From Gemmatimonadota bacterium (GTDB lineage Bacteria > Gemmatimonadota > Gemmatimonadetes > Longimicrobiales > Gaopeijiaceae): a DNA stretch of 64,000 nucleotides. Positions 44,237-52,668 of this stretch are shown in pieces. Made by a program: the position numbers and the translations under genes. Positions within the stretch are counted from its first letter, which is position 1. Every line of letters begins with the position of its first letter. Location: contig JAWKQO010000001.1 in NCBI GenBank assembly GCA_041390105.1, forward strand, positions 1,738,001 through 1,802,000, read 5' to 3'. The notes beneath the pieces were generated by a model, which saw nothing but the letters and a program-made list of their open reading frames with translations, had not been told where the DNA came from and did not search any database.

Positions 44237-44653
44237 CTAGCGTCCGTCGTATTCGACATAATTGCGGGGCGTCTCCCAAAGTTTGAGGCGGACCAGCCGC
44301 ACGCCACCGGGCAGGTGATCCCGGATTCGGTGCCACATGGCCACGGCCACGTTCTCGGTGGTGGGATTGATCCCGGCGAGCCAGGAGACCTCGGTGTTCA
44401 GGTTCTTATGATCCACGTCCGTCAGCACGTGGTCCTGGACCGCCCGCTTGAGTCGCTTCAGATCCAACACGAAACCGGTCTCCGGGTCGACCGGCCCTTC
44501 CACGGTCACGTCGATCTCATAGTTGTGTCCGTGCCACTGAGGGTTGGAGCAGTCCCCGAAGACGGCTTGGTTCTGCTCGTCCGACCACTCGGGGCGGTGC
44601 AAGCGATGGGCAGCGCTGAAGTGGAGCCGCCGCGTAACCCGAACGATCGGCAT
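44237..44653 (-). CDS. 6-pyruvoyl-tetrahydropterin synthase-like protein (PTPS)
   Basis: A 138-residue T-fold enzyme close to eukaryotic-type PTPS. Zinc histidines in FSAAHRL and HGHNYEID, catalytic Cys in GDCSNPQWHGHNY, then DLKRLKRAV, DVDHKNLN, TTENVAVAMW and the closing LWETPRNYVEY with its substrate-binding Glu. Animal PTPS makes 6-pyruvoyl-tetrahydropterin for BH4. With FolE and an SDR directly downstream it suggests a complete BH4-like route. ATG at 44653 was chosen; an upstream GTG at 44689 is less likely. Confidence 0.85.
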   Translation of the reverse strand: MPIVRVTRRLHFSAAHRLHRPEWSDEQNQAVFGDCSNPQWHGHNYEIDVTVEGPVDPETGFVLDLKRLKRAVQDHVLTDVDHKNLNTEVSWLAGINPTTENVAVAMWHRIRDHLPGGVRLVRLKLWETPRNYVEYDGR

Positions 44654-44799
44654 TGGTCGACTCGCGGATCCAGGGGTGAGTGCGTCCACCGCGTCGTCAG
44701 CGGCCCGGCGCGGGTCTAGCCACCCGCATAACCGGCACTCGGCTACCCCGGGCCGAGGCCGTGGGGTCCCCGCTGTCGCCGCCCCTGGGGCAGGAAAGA

Positions 44800-44835
44800 C
44801 TTCGGGCCGGCGCCATCGCTGGCCCCGGCCCGAAG
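44800..44835 (-). terminator. Intrinsic terminator of the structured RNA
   Basis: On the minus strand CTTCGGGCCGG (44835-44825) pairs perfectly with CCGGCCCGAAG (44810-44800), 11 bp with a 14-nt loop, and is followed by TCTTTCC. It separates the RNA candidate from the pterin genes. Confidence 0.7.
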
Positions 44836-44842
44836 GGGTGAA

Positions 44843-45004
44843 CGTACTGAAGGGAGTTATTGAAGCCCGGGTCCAAGGAATGGTGACTCCCCCGTTGCCT
44901 TCGAAGTCCCCCTCGGGGGCAGGTCGTCAGCTCCGAGAGTCAGTCCCGGCTTCACTTTTGTTGGCTCAATAATGGAGTCCCCTCAGCACGCCCGTATTCC
45001 ATGT
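44843..45004 (-). ncRNA. Structured small RNA, candidate 6S RNA
   Basis: No open gene lies here, but the minus strand folds into one long rod. The 5' arm (44990-44963, with CGTGCTGA and TTATTGA) pairs with the 3' arm (44868-44843, with TCAATAA and TCAGTACG). Inside, an A-rich asymmetric bulge (AACAAAAGTG side) precedes a terminal stem, TGACTC (44942-44937) against GAGTCA (44889-44884), capped by a CCCCC-GA-GGGGG hairpin. Closed stem, central bubble and terminal stem over about 150 nt is the 6S plan. Its own promoter and terminator support a stand-alone RNA. It could instead be a leader of the pterin operon. Confidence 0.5.
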
Positions 45005-45010
45005 CGCCCC

Positions 45011-45040
45011 AATATACGCCGGGGCGTGGGCGCCGTCCAA
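45011..45040 (-). promoter_or_regulatory. Promoter of the structured RNA
   Basis: Minus strand TTGGAC (45040-45035) and TATATT (45016-45011) with an 18-bp spacer, giving a start near 45004. The TATATT stands out in a GC-rich context and matches the 5' end predicted from the RNA fold. Confidence 0.6.
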
Positions 45041-45093
45041 GCGCCCATGGGACGCATTTCCATAGCAGATCGTGTGCCGCACCCGCACCGCCC

Positions 45094-46488
45094 TCAGCTC
45101 CCGGGCAGTCCGGGCTCGGTCATGGACCGCACGTCGAGGGCATGGTCGAGCTGGTCTTCGGGTAGCAAGCCCTTCTCCCGCACGATCTCCCGGACGGAAG
45201 CACCCCGTTTGGCAGCCTCCTTGGCCACCTCCGCGGCCCGGTCGTAGCCGATGTGGAGGTTGAGCGCCGTCGCGATCGCAGGATTGAGTTCGAGTAGGGC
45301 CCGGATGCGCTCCCGGTTGGCCTCGATCCCCACCACGCACCGCCGCGTGAACGCGCGGGCGCCACCGGCCAGGAGTGTGATGGACTCGAGGAGCGCTTCG
45401 ACCATCACCGGCATCATCACGTTGAGCTCGAAGTTGCCGCGTCCTCCGCCGACCGTGATGGTCGTGTGGTTCCCCGCGACCCGAGCACACACCATCATCA
45501 GCGCCTCGCTCAGCACTGGATTGACCTTTCCGGGCATGATAGAGCTTCCCGGCTGCACCGCCGGCAGCTGGATCTCCGCGAGGCCCGACGTCGGTCCACT
45601 GGCCAACCAACGGATGTCGTCCGCGATCTTCATCAGTGAGACCGCGACCGTGTTGAGCGCGCCCGACGCGCTGACGACGGCATCGCGACCGCCCTGCGCT
45701 TCGAAGTGGTTGTCCGCCTCCCGGAAGGGCAGGCCCGTCGCCGCAGCGAGGCGCGCGATGGTGAGCCCGGCGAAACGCGGGTGCGTGTTGATCCCCGTCC
45801 CCACCGCCGTTCCACCGAGGGCGAGCTCACTCAACTCTTCTGCCGCGCGCCGCGCGCGCTCGATGCCCCTCCGCACCTGGGCGGCATACCCGCCGAACTC
45901 CTGCCCCAACCGCACGGGAGTGGCGTCCATGAGGTGGGTGCGCCCGGACTTCACGATGTCGTCGAAGGCCGTGGCCTTGGCCTCCAGCGCCGAGGCCAGC
46001 TCGTCGAGCGCGGGAAGCAGGTCGCGGTGGATTGCCAGCGAACCCGAGAGATGGATGGCGGTCGGGATCACGTCGTTCGACGACTGCGCCATGTTGACGT
46101 GGTCGTTCGGGTGCACACGCGGTGTGCCACCGAGGATCTGTGTGGCGCGCGTGGCGATGACCTCGTTCGCATTCATGTTCGTCGACGTTCCAGATCCCGT
46201 CTGGTACACGTCGATGGGGAAGTGCTCGTCCCAACGCCCCTCGCTCACCTCTGTGGCCGCCTGCACGATGGCAGCCGCCAGCTTCTCGTCCAGGCCATCC
46301 AACTCCAGGTTGGCTTCAGCAGCCGCCCGCTTGATCAGGCCCAACGCCTCGATGAAGCGGCGGCCGAACGGGCGCCCGCTGATGGGGAAGTTCTCCACCG
46401 CGCGCTGCGTCTGCGCCCCGTAGAGCGCGTCAGCGGGAACCTGTACCTCACCGAGGGAGTCGCGCTCGGTGCGCATGCTCGAACTCAT
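45094..46488 (-). CDS. fumC: Fumarate hydratase class II
   Basis: About 464 residues of the aspartase/fumarase family, iron-independent class II. It has GSGTSTNMNANEVIA, SSNDVIPTAIH, SGRTHLMDATPVRLGQEFGG (His-region) and the family signature GSSIMPGKVNP, all typical of FumC. It interconverts fumarate and malate in the TCA cycle, complementing the isocitrate dehydrogenase earlier in the window. ATG at 46488 has AAGGAC upstream. The RNA gene lies just beyond its end. Confidence 0.94.
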   Translation of the reverse strand: MSSSMRTERDSLGEVQVPADALYGAQTQRAVENFPISGRPFGRRFIEALGLIKRAAAEANLELDGLDEKLAAAIVQAATEVSEGRWDEHFPIDVYQTGSGTSTNMNANEVIATRATQILGGTPRVHPNDHVNMAQSSNDVIPTAIHLSGSLAIHRDLLPALDELASALEAKATAFDDIVKSGRTHLMDATPVRLGQEFGGYAAQVRRGIERARRAAEELSELALGGTAVGTGINTHPRFAGLTIARLAAATGLPFREADNHFEAQGGRDAVVSASGALNTVAVSLMKIADDIRWLASGPTSGLAEIQLPAVQPGSSIMPGKVNPVLSEALMMVCARVAGNHTTITVGGGRGNFELNVMMPVMVEALLESITLLAGGARAFTRRCVVGIEANRERIRALLELNPAIATALNLHIGYDRAAEVAKEAAKRGASVREIVREKGLLPEDQLDHALDVRSMTEPGLPGS

Positions 46489-46547
46489 GGGACGTCCTTT
46501 TCTCGGTCTGTGACCGCGTGCTGGGTTCGAATCCGGAGTGACACCGG

Positions 46548-47264
46548 TCACTTCCGGGGAGGCTGCGAGGGCCGGAGCTCGACCCGACTGACGTGGGCAT
46601 TGGCCGGGTAGTGCAACAGATCGACGACCGCCCGGGCCACGTCCTCGGACGTCAACCTCCAGGTGTCGGCCTCGACGGCACGACCGCGGAATTCCGTGTT
46701 GACGCTCCCCGGCATCACCAGGCTCACTCGGATGTCATCGTAGCGGAGATCGAGCATCATCGCCTCGGTCATGCCGAGCAAACCGAACTTGGACGCATTG
46801 TAGCCGACCCCCCCGGCAAACGCGTTGCGGCTCGCGAGCGACCCCACGTTGATGATCCAGGCGCCCTCGGCGGCCTTCAAGTGCGGCAGGGCAGCCTGGG
46901 AGCAATGGAACACGCCGCTGAGGTTCGTTTCGATCTGCAGGTGCCAGTCTTCGGCGCTGAGTTCCCCGAGGGGGGCGAAGACGCCCACGCCCGCATTGTT
47001 GACGAGGACAGAGAGACCGCCCAGGCGACTCGCCACTTCGCCGATGGCCCGCGCCACCTGAGTGGCGTCCCGGACGTCGCAGTCGGTCCCGAACACCCGA
47101 CCGGGATGGCGCGGCTCCAACTCCGAGGCCATCTGGCCGACCTCGGCGCGAGAGCGGGCGCAGAAACCCACTCGGGCACCTTCAGCCAGGAGCCGCTCCA
47201 CCACGGCGCGGCCGATCCCCTTGGTGCCGCCAGTGACGAAAGCGATGTGCTGGTCCAGGCTCAT
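46548..47264 (-). CDS. SDR-family oxidoreductase
   Basis: A 238-residue classical SDR: VTGGTKGIGRAVVERL, NNAGVGVF, then VGSLASRNAFAGGVGYNASK with catalytic Ser-Tyr-Lys intact. Substrate unknown. Upstream of fumC on the same strand, 59 nt apart, possibly cotranscribed. The start at ATG 47264 has GGAG upstream; the open frame beyond it is not conserved-looking. Confidence 0.85.
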   Translation of the reverse strand: MSLDQHIAFVTGGTKGIGRAVVERLLAEGARVGFCARSRAEVGQMASELEPRHPGRVFGTDCDVRDATQVARAIGEVASRLGGLSVLVNNAGVGVFAPLGELSAEDWHLQIETNLSGVFHCSQAALPHLKAAEGAWIINVGSLASRNAFAGGVGYNASKFGLLGMTEAMMLDLRYDDIRVSLVMPGSVNTEFRGRAVEADTWRLTSEDVARAVVDLLHYPANAHVSRVELRPSQPPRK

Positions 47265-47496
47265 GAGGCGTACTCCGTCTGCTGCCTGCCCACGGGTTCC
47301 CTGCCGCCCGTGCCCGGCTCGACCGGCGGAGTCGCGCCGGCCCACCTCAATAGTAGGGAACCACCGGAGGTCGGTGTAGCGGGATCGCGAGAGTCAGGCG
47401 CCCACACGGCAAGAGCGCCGCCATGGGACAGGTCGACAGGTGCTGGCCAGAGCCCCGCAACCGCCGGTAGGTTCGGGCTTCCAACCGAGGAGGGGG

Positions 47497-48231
47497 ATGT
47501 CGGAGGGCAACCACAAGGTGGCGCTGATCACGGGCGGCGCCGTGCGCGTGGGAGCGGCGCTGTCGTTGGGATTCGCGGAAGCGGGCTATCACGTCGCCGT
47601 CAACTACCACAAGTCCGACGGCGAAGCTCGTGCGTTGGCGCGCCGCATCGGCAAGTTGGGGCGTCGGGTCGCGCTTCTGCAGGGGAGTGTGGCGAGCGAA
47701 GACGACGCCCAGCGCATGATCGACGAGGCAGAGCGTGAGCTCGGACGCCTCGACGTCCTGGTCAACAGCGCGTCGGTGTTTCGGGAAGCGCAACTGCTGT
47801 CGATCGACGCGACCGAGTGGGACGAGGTGATGGCCGTCAACCTGCGGGGGCCCTTCCTCATGGCCAAGTTCGCCGAGCGGCTGCTGCGGGTGTCCCGGGG
47901 CTCCATCATCAACATCGTCGACGTCTCTGCGTTGCGCCCCTGGGCCCGCTATCCCCACCACTCCGTGTCGAAGGCCGCCTTGCTGCATCTGACCAAGGTG
48001 ATGGCCAAGGCCTTCGCTCCCCATGTGCGCGTCAACGCGATCGCGCCGGGCACGGTGTTGCCCCCCGAGGGCAGCCCCCCGCAGGAGTTGGAACGCGAGC
48101 GGCGGAAGACGCTGCTCGACCGTCTGGGCTCACCGGACGACGTCGTTCAGGCGGCACTATTCCTGGCGGGAGCGTCCTACGTCACCGGAGACGTGATCCT
48201 GGTCGACGGAGGGCTGGCGCTGGGGAGCTAG
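47497..48231 (+). CDS. Pteridine-reductase-like SDR with altered active site
   Basis: A 244-residue SDR. ITGGAVRVGAALSLGFAEAG and LVNSASVFREAQLL resemble the FolM/PTR1 dihydropteridine reductase branch. The catalytic YxxxK motif reads HSVSK (within YPHHSVSKAALLHLTK): His stands where Tyr is expected (codon CAC), so normal SDR proton transfer is doubtful. It still ends with a normal VDGGLAL. GAGGAG ribosome site before the ATG. Divergent from another SDR. Either a divergent pterin enzyme or an inactive relative. Confidence 0.75.
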   Translation: MSEGNHKVALITGGAVRVGAALSLGFAEAGYHVAVNYHKSDGEARALARRIGKLGRRVALLQGSVASEDDAQRMIDEAERELGRLDVLVNSASVFREAQLLSIDATEWDEVMAVNLRGPFLMAKFAERLLRVSRGSIINIVDVSALRPWARYPHHSVSKAALLHLTKVMAKAFAPHVRVNAIAPGTVLPPEGSPPQELERERRKTLLDRLGSPDDVVQAALFLAGASYVTGDVILVDGGLALGS

Positions 48232-48268
48232 CGTTCGAGTCTGCGGGGCCGCCGGTGGACCGCAGCGC

Positions 48269-49264
48269 TCAGTCGGCCTTGTGCACAGGCACCTCACCCA
48301 CCCCGTGGTGGGCCAGCCAGCGCTCCGCGTCCAGCGCGGCCATGCATCCCGTCCCCGCGGACGTGATGGCCTGTCGGTAGTAGCTGTCCATCACGTCCCC
48401 GGCCGCGAACACGCCGGGCACGCTGGTGGCCGTGCGGAAGCGCTCCTGGATCTGGATGTAGCCCTGGGCGTCCAATTCGAGTTGCCCCGCCAAAAAAGCG
48501 GTGTTGGGCGTATGCCCGATGGCCACGAACAGTCCCCCGACCTCGAGATCCTCCTGGGCGCCGCTCTGCGTGTCCTCCAGGCGAATGCCGGTGATCTCGT
48601 CGTCGCCCATCACGTCGACCACGTGCCGGTTCCAGAGCACACGCACTTTCTCGTGCTCCAGAACGCGCTCGGCCATGATGCGTGAGGCGCGGAACTCGTC
48701 GCGGCGGTGAACGATCACCACCTCGCTGGCGAACTTGGTCAGGTAGAGCGCCTCCTCCATGGCGGAGTCGCCCCCACCCACGACCGCCAGGCGGCGGTTC
48801 CGGTAGAACGGCAGTGCCCCGTCACAGACGGCGCAGGCGGAGACGCCGCCCCCCGATTGCGCCAAACGTTGCTCGTTGTCCAGTCCCAACCAGTTCGCGC
48901 GAGCCCCCGTGGCCACGATCAGGGTACCGGCCAACACAGGGTCACTTCTGGACGGAACGACGCGGAACGGATGCGAATCCAACTCCACGCGCTCCACGTT
49001 CTCTGAGACGACGCGCGTGCCGAAGCGCTCGGCCTGCTCCCGGAACTTCTGCATCATCTCGGGTCCCGTGACGCCCTCGGGGAAACCCGGGTAGTTCTCG
49101 ACTTCGGTGGTGAACATGAGCTGACCGCCGGGGATCATCTCGCGGCTGGGCTCTCCCTCGAAGACCAAAGGTTCCAGGTCGGCACGGGCCGCATAGATGG
49201 CGGCCGTCCAGGCCGCGGGGCCCGATCCCACGATGACGAGCTTCTCCCCACGCGTCTCCGACAT
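48269..49264 (-). CDS. trxB: Thioredoxin-disulfide reductase
   Basis: About 331 residues, NADPH:thioredoxin reductase of the low-molecular-weight type. FAD motif VGSGPAAWTAAIYAARA, redox-active CAVC in GGVSACAVCDGALPF, NADP motif VVGGGDSAMEEALYLT, and GVFAAGDVMDSYYRQA near the end. It feeds electrons to thioredoxin, and thus could serve MsrB and OsmC-type enzymes. The ATG shares a base with the stop of the FNR gene upstream (TGATG). Confidence 0.93.
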   Translation of the reverse strand: MSETRGEKLVIVGSGPAAWTAAIYAARADLEPLVFEGEPSREMIPGGQLMFTTEVENYPGFPEGVTGPEMMQKFREQAERFGTRVVSENVERVELDSHPFRVVPSRSDPVLAGTLIVATGARANWLGLDNEQRLAQSGGGVSACAVCDGALPFYRNRRLAVVGGGDSAMEEALYLTKFASEVVIVHRRDEFRASRIMAERVLEHEKVRVLWNRHVVDVMGDDEITGIRLEDTQSGAQEDLEVGGLFVAIGHTPNTAFLAGQLELDAQGYIQIQERFRTATSVPGVFAAGDVMDSYYRQAITSAGTGCMAALDAERWLAHHGVGEVPVHKAD

Positions 49265-50271
49265 CACTTGTCCTCGAAGATCTTCAGATTGGTGGAATGG
49301 CCGGGGGCGACGCGCGCCGACGGATCCAGCCAGCGCGCCGCGTTGTTGACGGCGATGGCCGCCTCCGCGAATCCGGTGGCGATCAGGTCCAGCTTGCCCT
49401 CGTAGTCGACGATGTCACCGGCCGCATAGACGCCCGGCAGGTTGGTCTCCATCAGCGAGCTCACGACGATCCGGTTCTTGCGGATCTCCAGACCCCACTC
49501 GCGGATGGGGCCCAGGTCCGGCTTGAAGCCGAGGAAACAGAGGAGTGCATCCGCGGCAACCCGATCCTCGGCGTCGGTTCGGTTGTCGAATACGGTGACC
49601 CACTCCACCTGTTCCCCGCCCTCCACGCAGCGCACCTCGTGGAAGGTCCGCAGGTCCACGCGGCCCGAGGCCACCGCCTGGTGCAGCGCCTGCACCGACT
49701 GCTCGTGGGCTCGGAATCCTTCGCGCCGGTGGAGGAGCACGACCTGCTCGGCCACGTCCTGGAGGGCCAGGGTCCAATCGAGGGCGGAGTCGCCGCCGCC
49801 CACGATCACGACACGCTTGCCACGGTAGAGCTCGGGATCCTTGACCGCGTACACGATGCCTCGGCCCAGCAGCTCCTGATATCCCGGAACGTCGAGGTGG
49901 CGGGGCTCGAAGGCGCCCTTTCCACCGGCGACCAGCAACGCCCGGGCGCGGTGCTCACCGGTGCGCCCCACCAGGCGGAAGTGGTCGTCTTCCCGGACAA
50001 GGCCAAGCAGCTCCTCGTCGAGGATGGTCTCGGCTCCGAACTGGAGTCCCTGCTTCACCAGGTCGCGCGCCAGGTCCTTGGCCAGGATCTTGGGGATGCC
50101 GCCGACGTCGAAGACGTACTTCTCGGGGTACAGCGCGCTGAGCTGCCCACCCAGATCGGGCAGGGAGTCGATAATGGTGGTGGAGAGGCCGCGCAGCCCG
50201 GCGTAGAACGCGCCGAAGAGGCCGGTGGGGCCGCCGCCGATGATGATCAGATCGCGGATCGTGGGAGCCAT
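49264..50271 (-). CDS. Ferredoxin/flavodoxin-NADP+ reductase, TrxR-like type
   Basis: A 335-residue flavoprotein with the same two-domain plan as TrxB: IIGGGPTGLFGAFYAGLRG, GGQLSALYPEKYVFDVGG, VVIVGGGDSALDWTLALQ and GVYAAGDIVDYEGKLDLIATG. It lacks the CxxC pair, which with the YPEKYVFDVGG block identifies the YumC-type FNR that exchanges electrons between NADPH and ferredoxin. Coupled to trxB. Confidence 0.88.
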   Translation of the reverse strand: MAPTIRDLIIIGGGPTGLFGAFYAGLRGLSTTIIDSLPDLGGQLSALYPEKYVFDVGGIPKILAKDLARDLVKQGLQFGAETILDEELLGLVREDDHFRLVGRTGEHRARALLVAGGKGAFEPRHLDVPGYQELLGRGIVYAVKDPELYRGKRVVIVGGGDSALDWTLALQDVAEQVVLLHRREGFRAHEQSVQALHQAVASGRVDLRTFHEVRCVEGGEQVEWVTVFDNRTDAEDRVAADALLCFLGFKPDLGPIREWGLEIRKNRIVVSSLMETNLPGVYAAGDIVDYEGKLDLIATGFAEAAIAVNNAARWLDPSARVAPGHSTNLKIFEDK

Positions 50272-50542
50272 CGAAACCGTGGGGCTACAGAAGATGGCCC
50301 CGCCCGACCTCGGCCGGGGCGCTCAAGGATACCCCCGTCCATCCGGTGAATCCAGGCTCGCCAGCCCGTCGCTCCGCGATTCCCGTTGCCACCGCCGGTG
50401 CCCACACCCTCACACGCCGGTAAGGCGCCCGCGCCCCACCGAGTATGGATCGAGGACAAGGACACGACTGCCCCACCACGGAGGCATGACGCATGGTCAC
50501 GCCGGCGACCATCGACCCGCGGGCCTCCCTCAGGGGGAACGG

Positions 50543-51652
50543 ATGAGGCAGGGGTCGCTCGTGGGCCTCGCGTTCCTGGGGATCTGCGCCGCGGCCTGCG
50601 GGGAGGGGCCGACGACACCGCGCCCGAGCCCGAATGTGCCCACTGCGGCACCGCGGGACACGACGGTGCTCGAAGGTCTGAGCCGGGTGCGGCTCTACCG
50701 CCTGGTCGATCGGCTGGCCGCCGGGCGACACGGCGAGGTGCACAGCCTCATCGTCCAGCGAAACGGGGTGCCGGTCATCGAAGAGTACTTCTCCGGAGGA
50801 GGGGCGCCCCTCCCCCATTCCCTCCAGTCCGTGACCAAGAGCTTCGGCTCGGCCCTGCTCGGAATCGCGATCGACAAGGGGCTCGTTTCGGATGTGGATG
50901 AGCGCGTGTTGGACTTCTTCCCGCAATGGGACGAAGAGCTACGTCGGGATGCCCGACGGGATCGGATGCGGCTGAAGGACATCCTCACGATGCGGACCGG
51001 AACGGACTACCACGAGGAGGGACCGGACGCCCCGCACTGGGAGCTCAACAGCTTGCCGACCGGATGGGACCTCTATTGGCTCCGCCGTCGCATGATCCGG
51101 GAGCCTGGGAGCTTCTGGCAGTACGACTCGGGCGGCGTGATCGCCCTGTCCAGCATCCTCAAGCACCGCACCGGTGTGCACGCGGATGTGCTCGCCGACC
51201 GCTGGCTCTTCCAACCACTGGGGATCAACGAGGCGCGCTGGTTCACGAACCAGGAAGGGCATCCGCACCTCGGAGGCGGGCTCTCCCTCACCACACGCAG
51301 CATGGCCAAGTTCGGGCAGCTCTACCTGCAGGGCGGCACCTGGAATGGCCAGCAGATCGTCTCCCAGGAGTGGATCCAGGCCTCCTGGGAGCGGCACGTC
51401 GACTTCCAGGTGCCCGCGACCTCGAGTCAACACATCCGCTGGTACGGATATCTCTGGTGGATCCTGGAGCCGGACCCGGACGGCGCTGGAGTCCAGGACA
51501 TCTACGCGGCCGTCGGCGCCGGGGGTCAGTTCATCTTCGTGATCCCGGAGCACCAGATGGTTGTGGCCGTCACGAGCGATGTGCAGCGCGGCGAGCAATG
51601 GACTCCCGTCACCTGGCTCTACTCGGACATCCTGCCCGCGCTGCTGCGCTGA
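50543..51652 (+). CDS. Serine hydrolase lipoprotein, beta-lactamase/class C PBP fold
   Basis: About 369 residues with a lipobox (GICAAACGEG). The domain carries HSLQSVTKSFGSALLG, where SVTK is the SxxK nucleophile motif, and WQYDSGGVIALSSIL, whose YDS corresponds to the YxN/YxS motif. The third motif is probably in the YAAVGAGGQF region. Members are penicillin-binding-protein-like hydrolases or esterases rather than resistance enzymes. Divergent from the reductase pair. Confidence 0.82.
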   Translation: MRQGSLVGLAFLGICAAACGEGPTTPRPSPNVPTAAPRDTTVLEGLSRVRLYRLVDRLAAGRHGEVHSLIVQRNGVPVIEEYFSGGGAPLPHSLQSVTKSFGSALLGIAIDKGLVSDVDERVLDFFPQWDEELRRDARRDRMRLKDILTMRTGTDYHEEGPDAPHWELNSLPTGWDLYWLRRRMIREPGSFWQYDSGGVIALSSILKHRTGVHADVLADRWLFQPLGINEARWFTNQEGHPHLGGGLSLTTRSMAKFGQLYLQGGTWNGQQIVSQEWIQASWERHVDFQVPATSSQHIRWYGYLWWILEPDPDGAGVQDIYAAVGAGGQFIFVIPEHQMVVAVTSDVQRGEQWTPVTWLYSDILPALLR

Positions 51653-51681
51653 GGCGGCAGCCTCGGCGGGCCGCTGCACCG

Positions 51682-52668
51682 CTAGAAGATGGACAGCCTC
51701 ACGTAGCGCTTCGGGTTGTCCCGGAAATCGGCGAGCAGCAAGTCGAGCTGGGTGAGAACGGCTTCGGCGCGCACGGCCAACTCGTTGTTGGAGAGCAGCA
51801 GACCAAGGGTCCCCTGCCCGGCCTCGATCTGGGCGCCGATGCGGTCGAAGCGCTCCAGCGCGGACTCGCCCGCCACCATCGAGCGATCCACCCGCACCAG
51901 GGTGGAGTCGAGGCGGGCGGAGGCCGCGCGCAGGCTGGCGAGTGTCTGACGCGCGTCGAACAAGGTCGAGTCGGCGGCGCCCGAGTCCAGCATCCGGTTG
52001 ATGCGGGCGAACGTGGCCCCGGCCTCGTCCGAGGCAGCGCCCACCTGCCCTGCGGTCGAAGCCACCTCGTCGGTGAGTTGAGCGACGGATTGCGCCTGTT
52101 GACTCACCAGCCGATTCAGCTCGTCGCTTACCGCACCGATGTTGTCGATGGCACGGGCGAGGTTGCGCGCCGTCTCTTCCGTGAAGGCCAGCTCGACGCG
52201 ATCGGTGAGCACCGTCAGGTTATCCGCGATCTCGTCGGCAGCCGCGGTGAGTCGGGAGAGGTCGGGGAGAGTGTGACCCGGCAGGGCTTCAACACCCTCG
52301 AGATTGAGGAACGAATACCGAGGGAACGCTGCGCGCGAGACGATCTCCACCTGCCAGTCGCCGAACATCGACTCGGGCGAGACCAGTGCTCCGGCGTCCG
52401 CGGGGAGCTTCACGTCGCGTTGTACCAACATCGAGACCCGCACGGCCTCGCCCGACGGCTCGACCTGGATGTCCTCCACGCGCCCGATGTTCACTCCGCG
52501 GAACTTGACGCCATTGCCCCGGGCGAGCTGACCCGCTTCCGACAGCACGGCGTCCACCATCACCGTGTTGCGGCGCAAGGACGCACCCTTCAGGAACAGC
52601 GTCCCCCCCACCGCCAGCGCGGTGGCCAGGACGATCACCAGCCCGACCAGGACTTCCTTGCGTCTCAC
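51682..52668 (-). CDS. MlaD-like MCE-domain lipid transport protein
   Basis: A 328-residue protein with an N-terminal membrane helix (VLVGLVIVLATALAVGGTLF) and an MCE domain around residues 35-125 (LARGNGVKFRGVNIGRVEDI). A long helical tail fills 140-300, like the larger MCE subunits that bridge the periplasm. It should be the substrate-binding ring of an Mla-type phospholipid transporter. The GTG start overlaps the MlaF-like stop. Confidence 0.87.
   Translation of the reverse strand: MRRKEVLVGLVIVLATALAVGGTLFLKGASLRRNTVMVDAVLSEAGQLARGNGVKFRGVNIGRVEDIQVEPSGEAVRVSMLVQRDVKLPADAGALVSPESMFGDWQVEIVSRAAFPRYSFLNLEGVEALPGHTLPDLSRLTAAADEIADNLTVLTDRVELAFTEETARNLARAIDNIGAVSDELNRLVSQQAQSVAQLTDEVASTAGQVGAASDEAGATFARINRMLDSGAADSTLFDARQTLASLRAASARLDSTLVRVDRSMVAGESALERFDRIGAQIEAGQGTLGLLLSNNELAVRAEAVLTQLDLLLADFRDNPKRYVRLSIF

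Noticed and set aside
44843..45004. Structured RNA as a preQ1 or folate riboswitch of the pterin operon
   Set aside because: Not excluded, but an intrinsic terminator plus about 150 nt separate it from the first gene, and the rod fold fits 6S better than the compact pseudoknots of those riboswitches.
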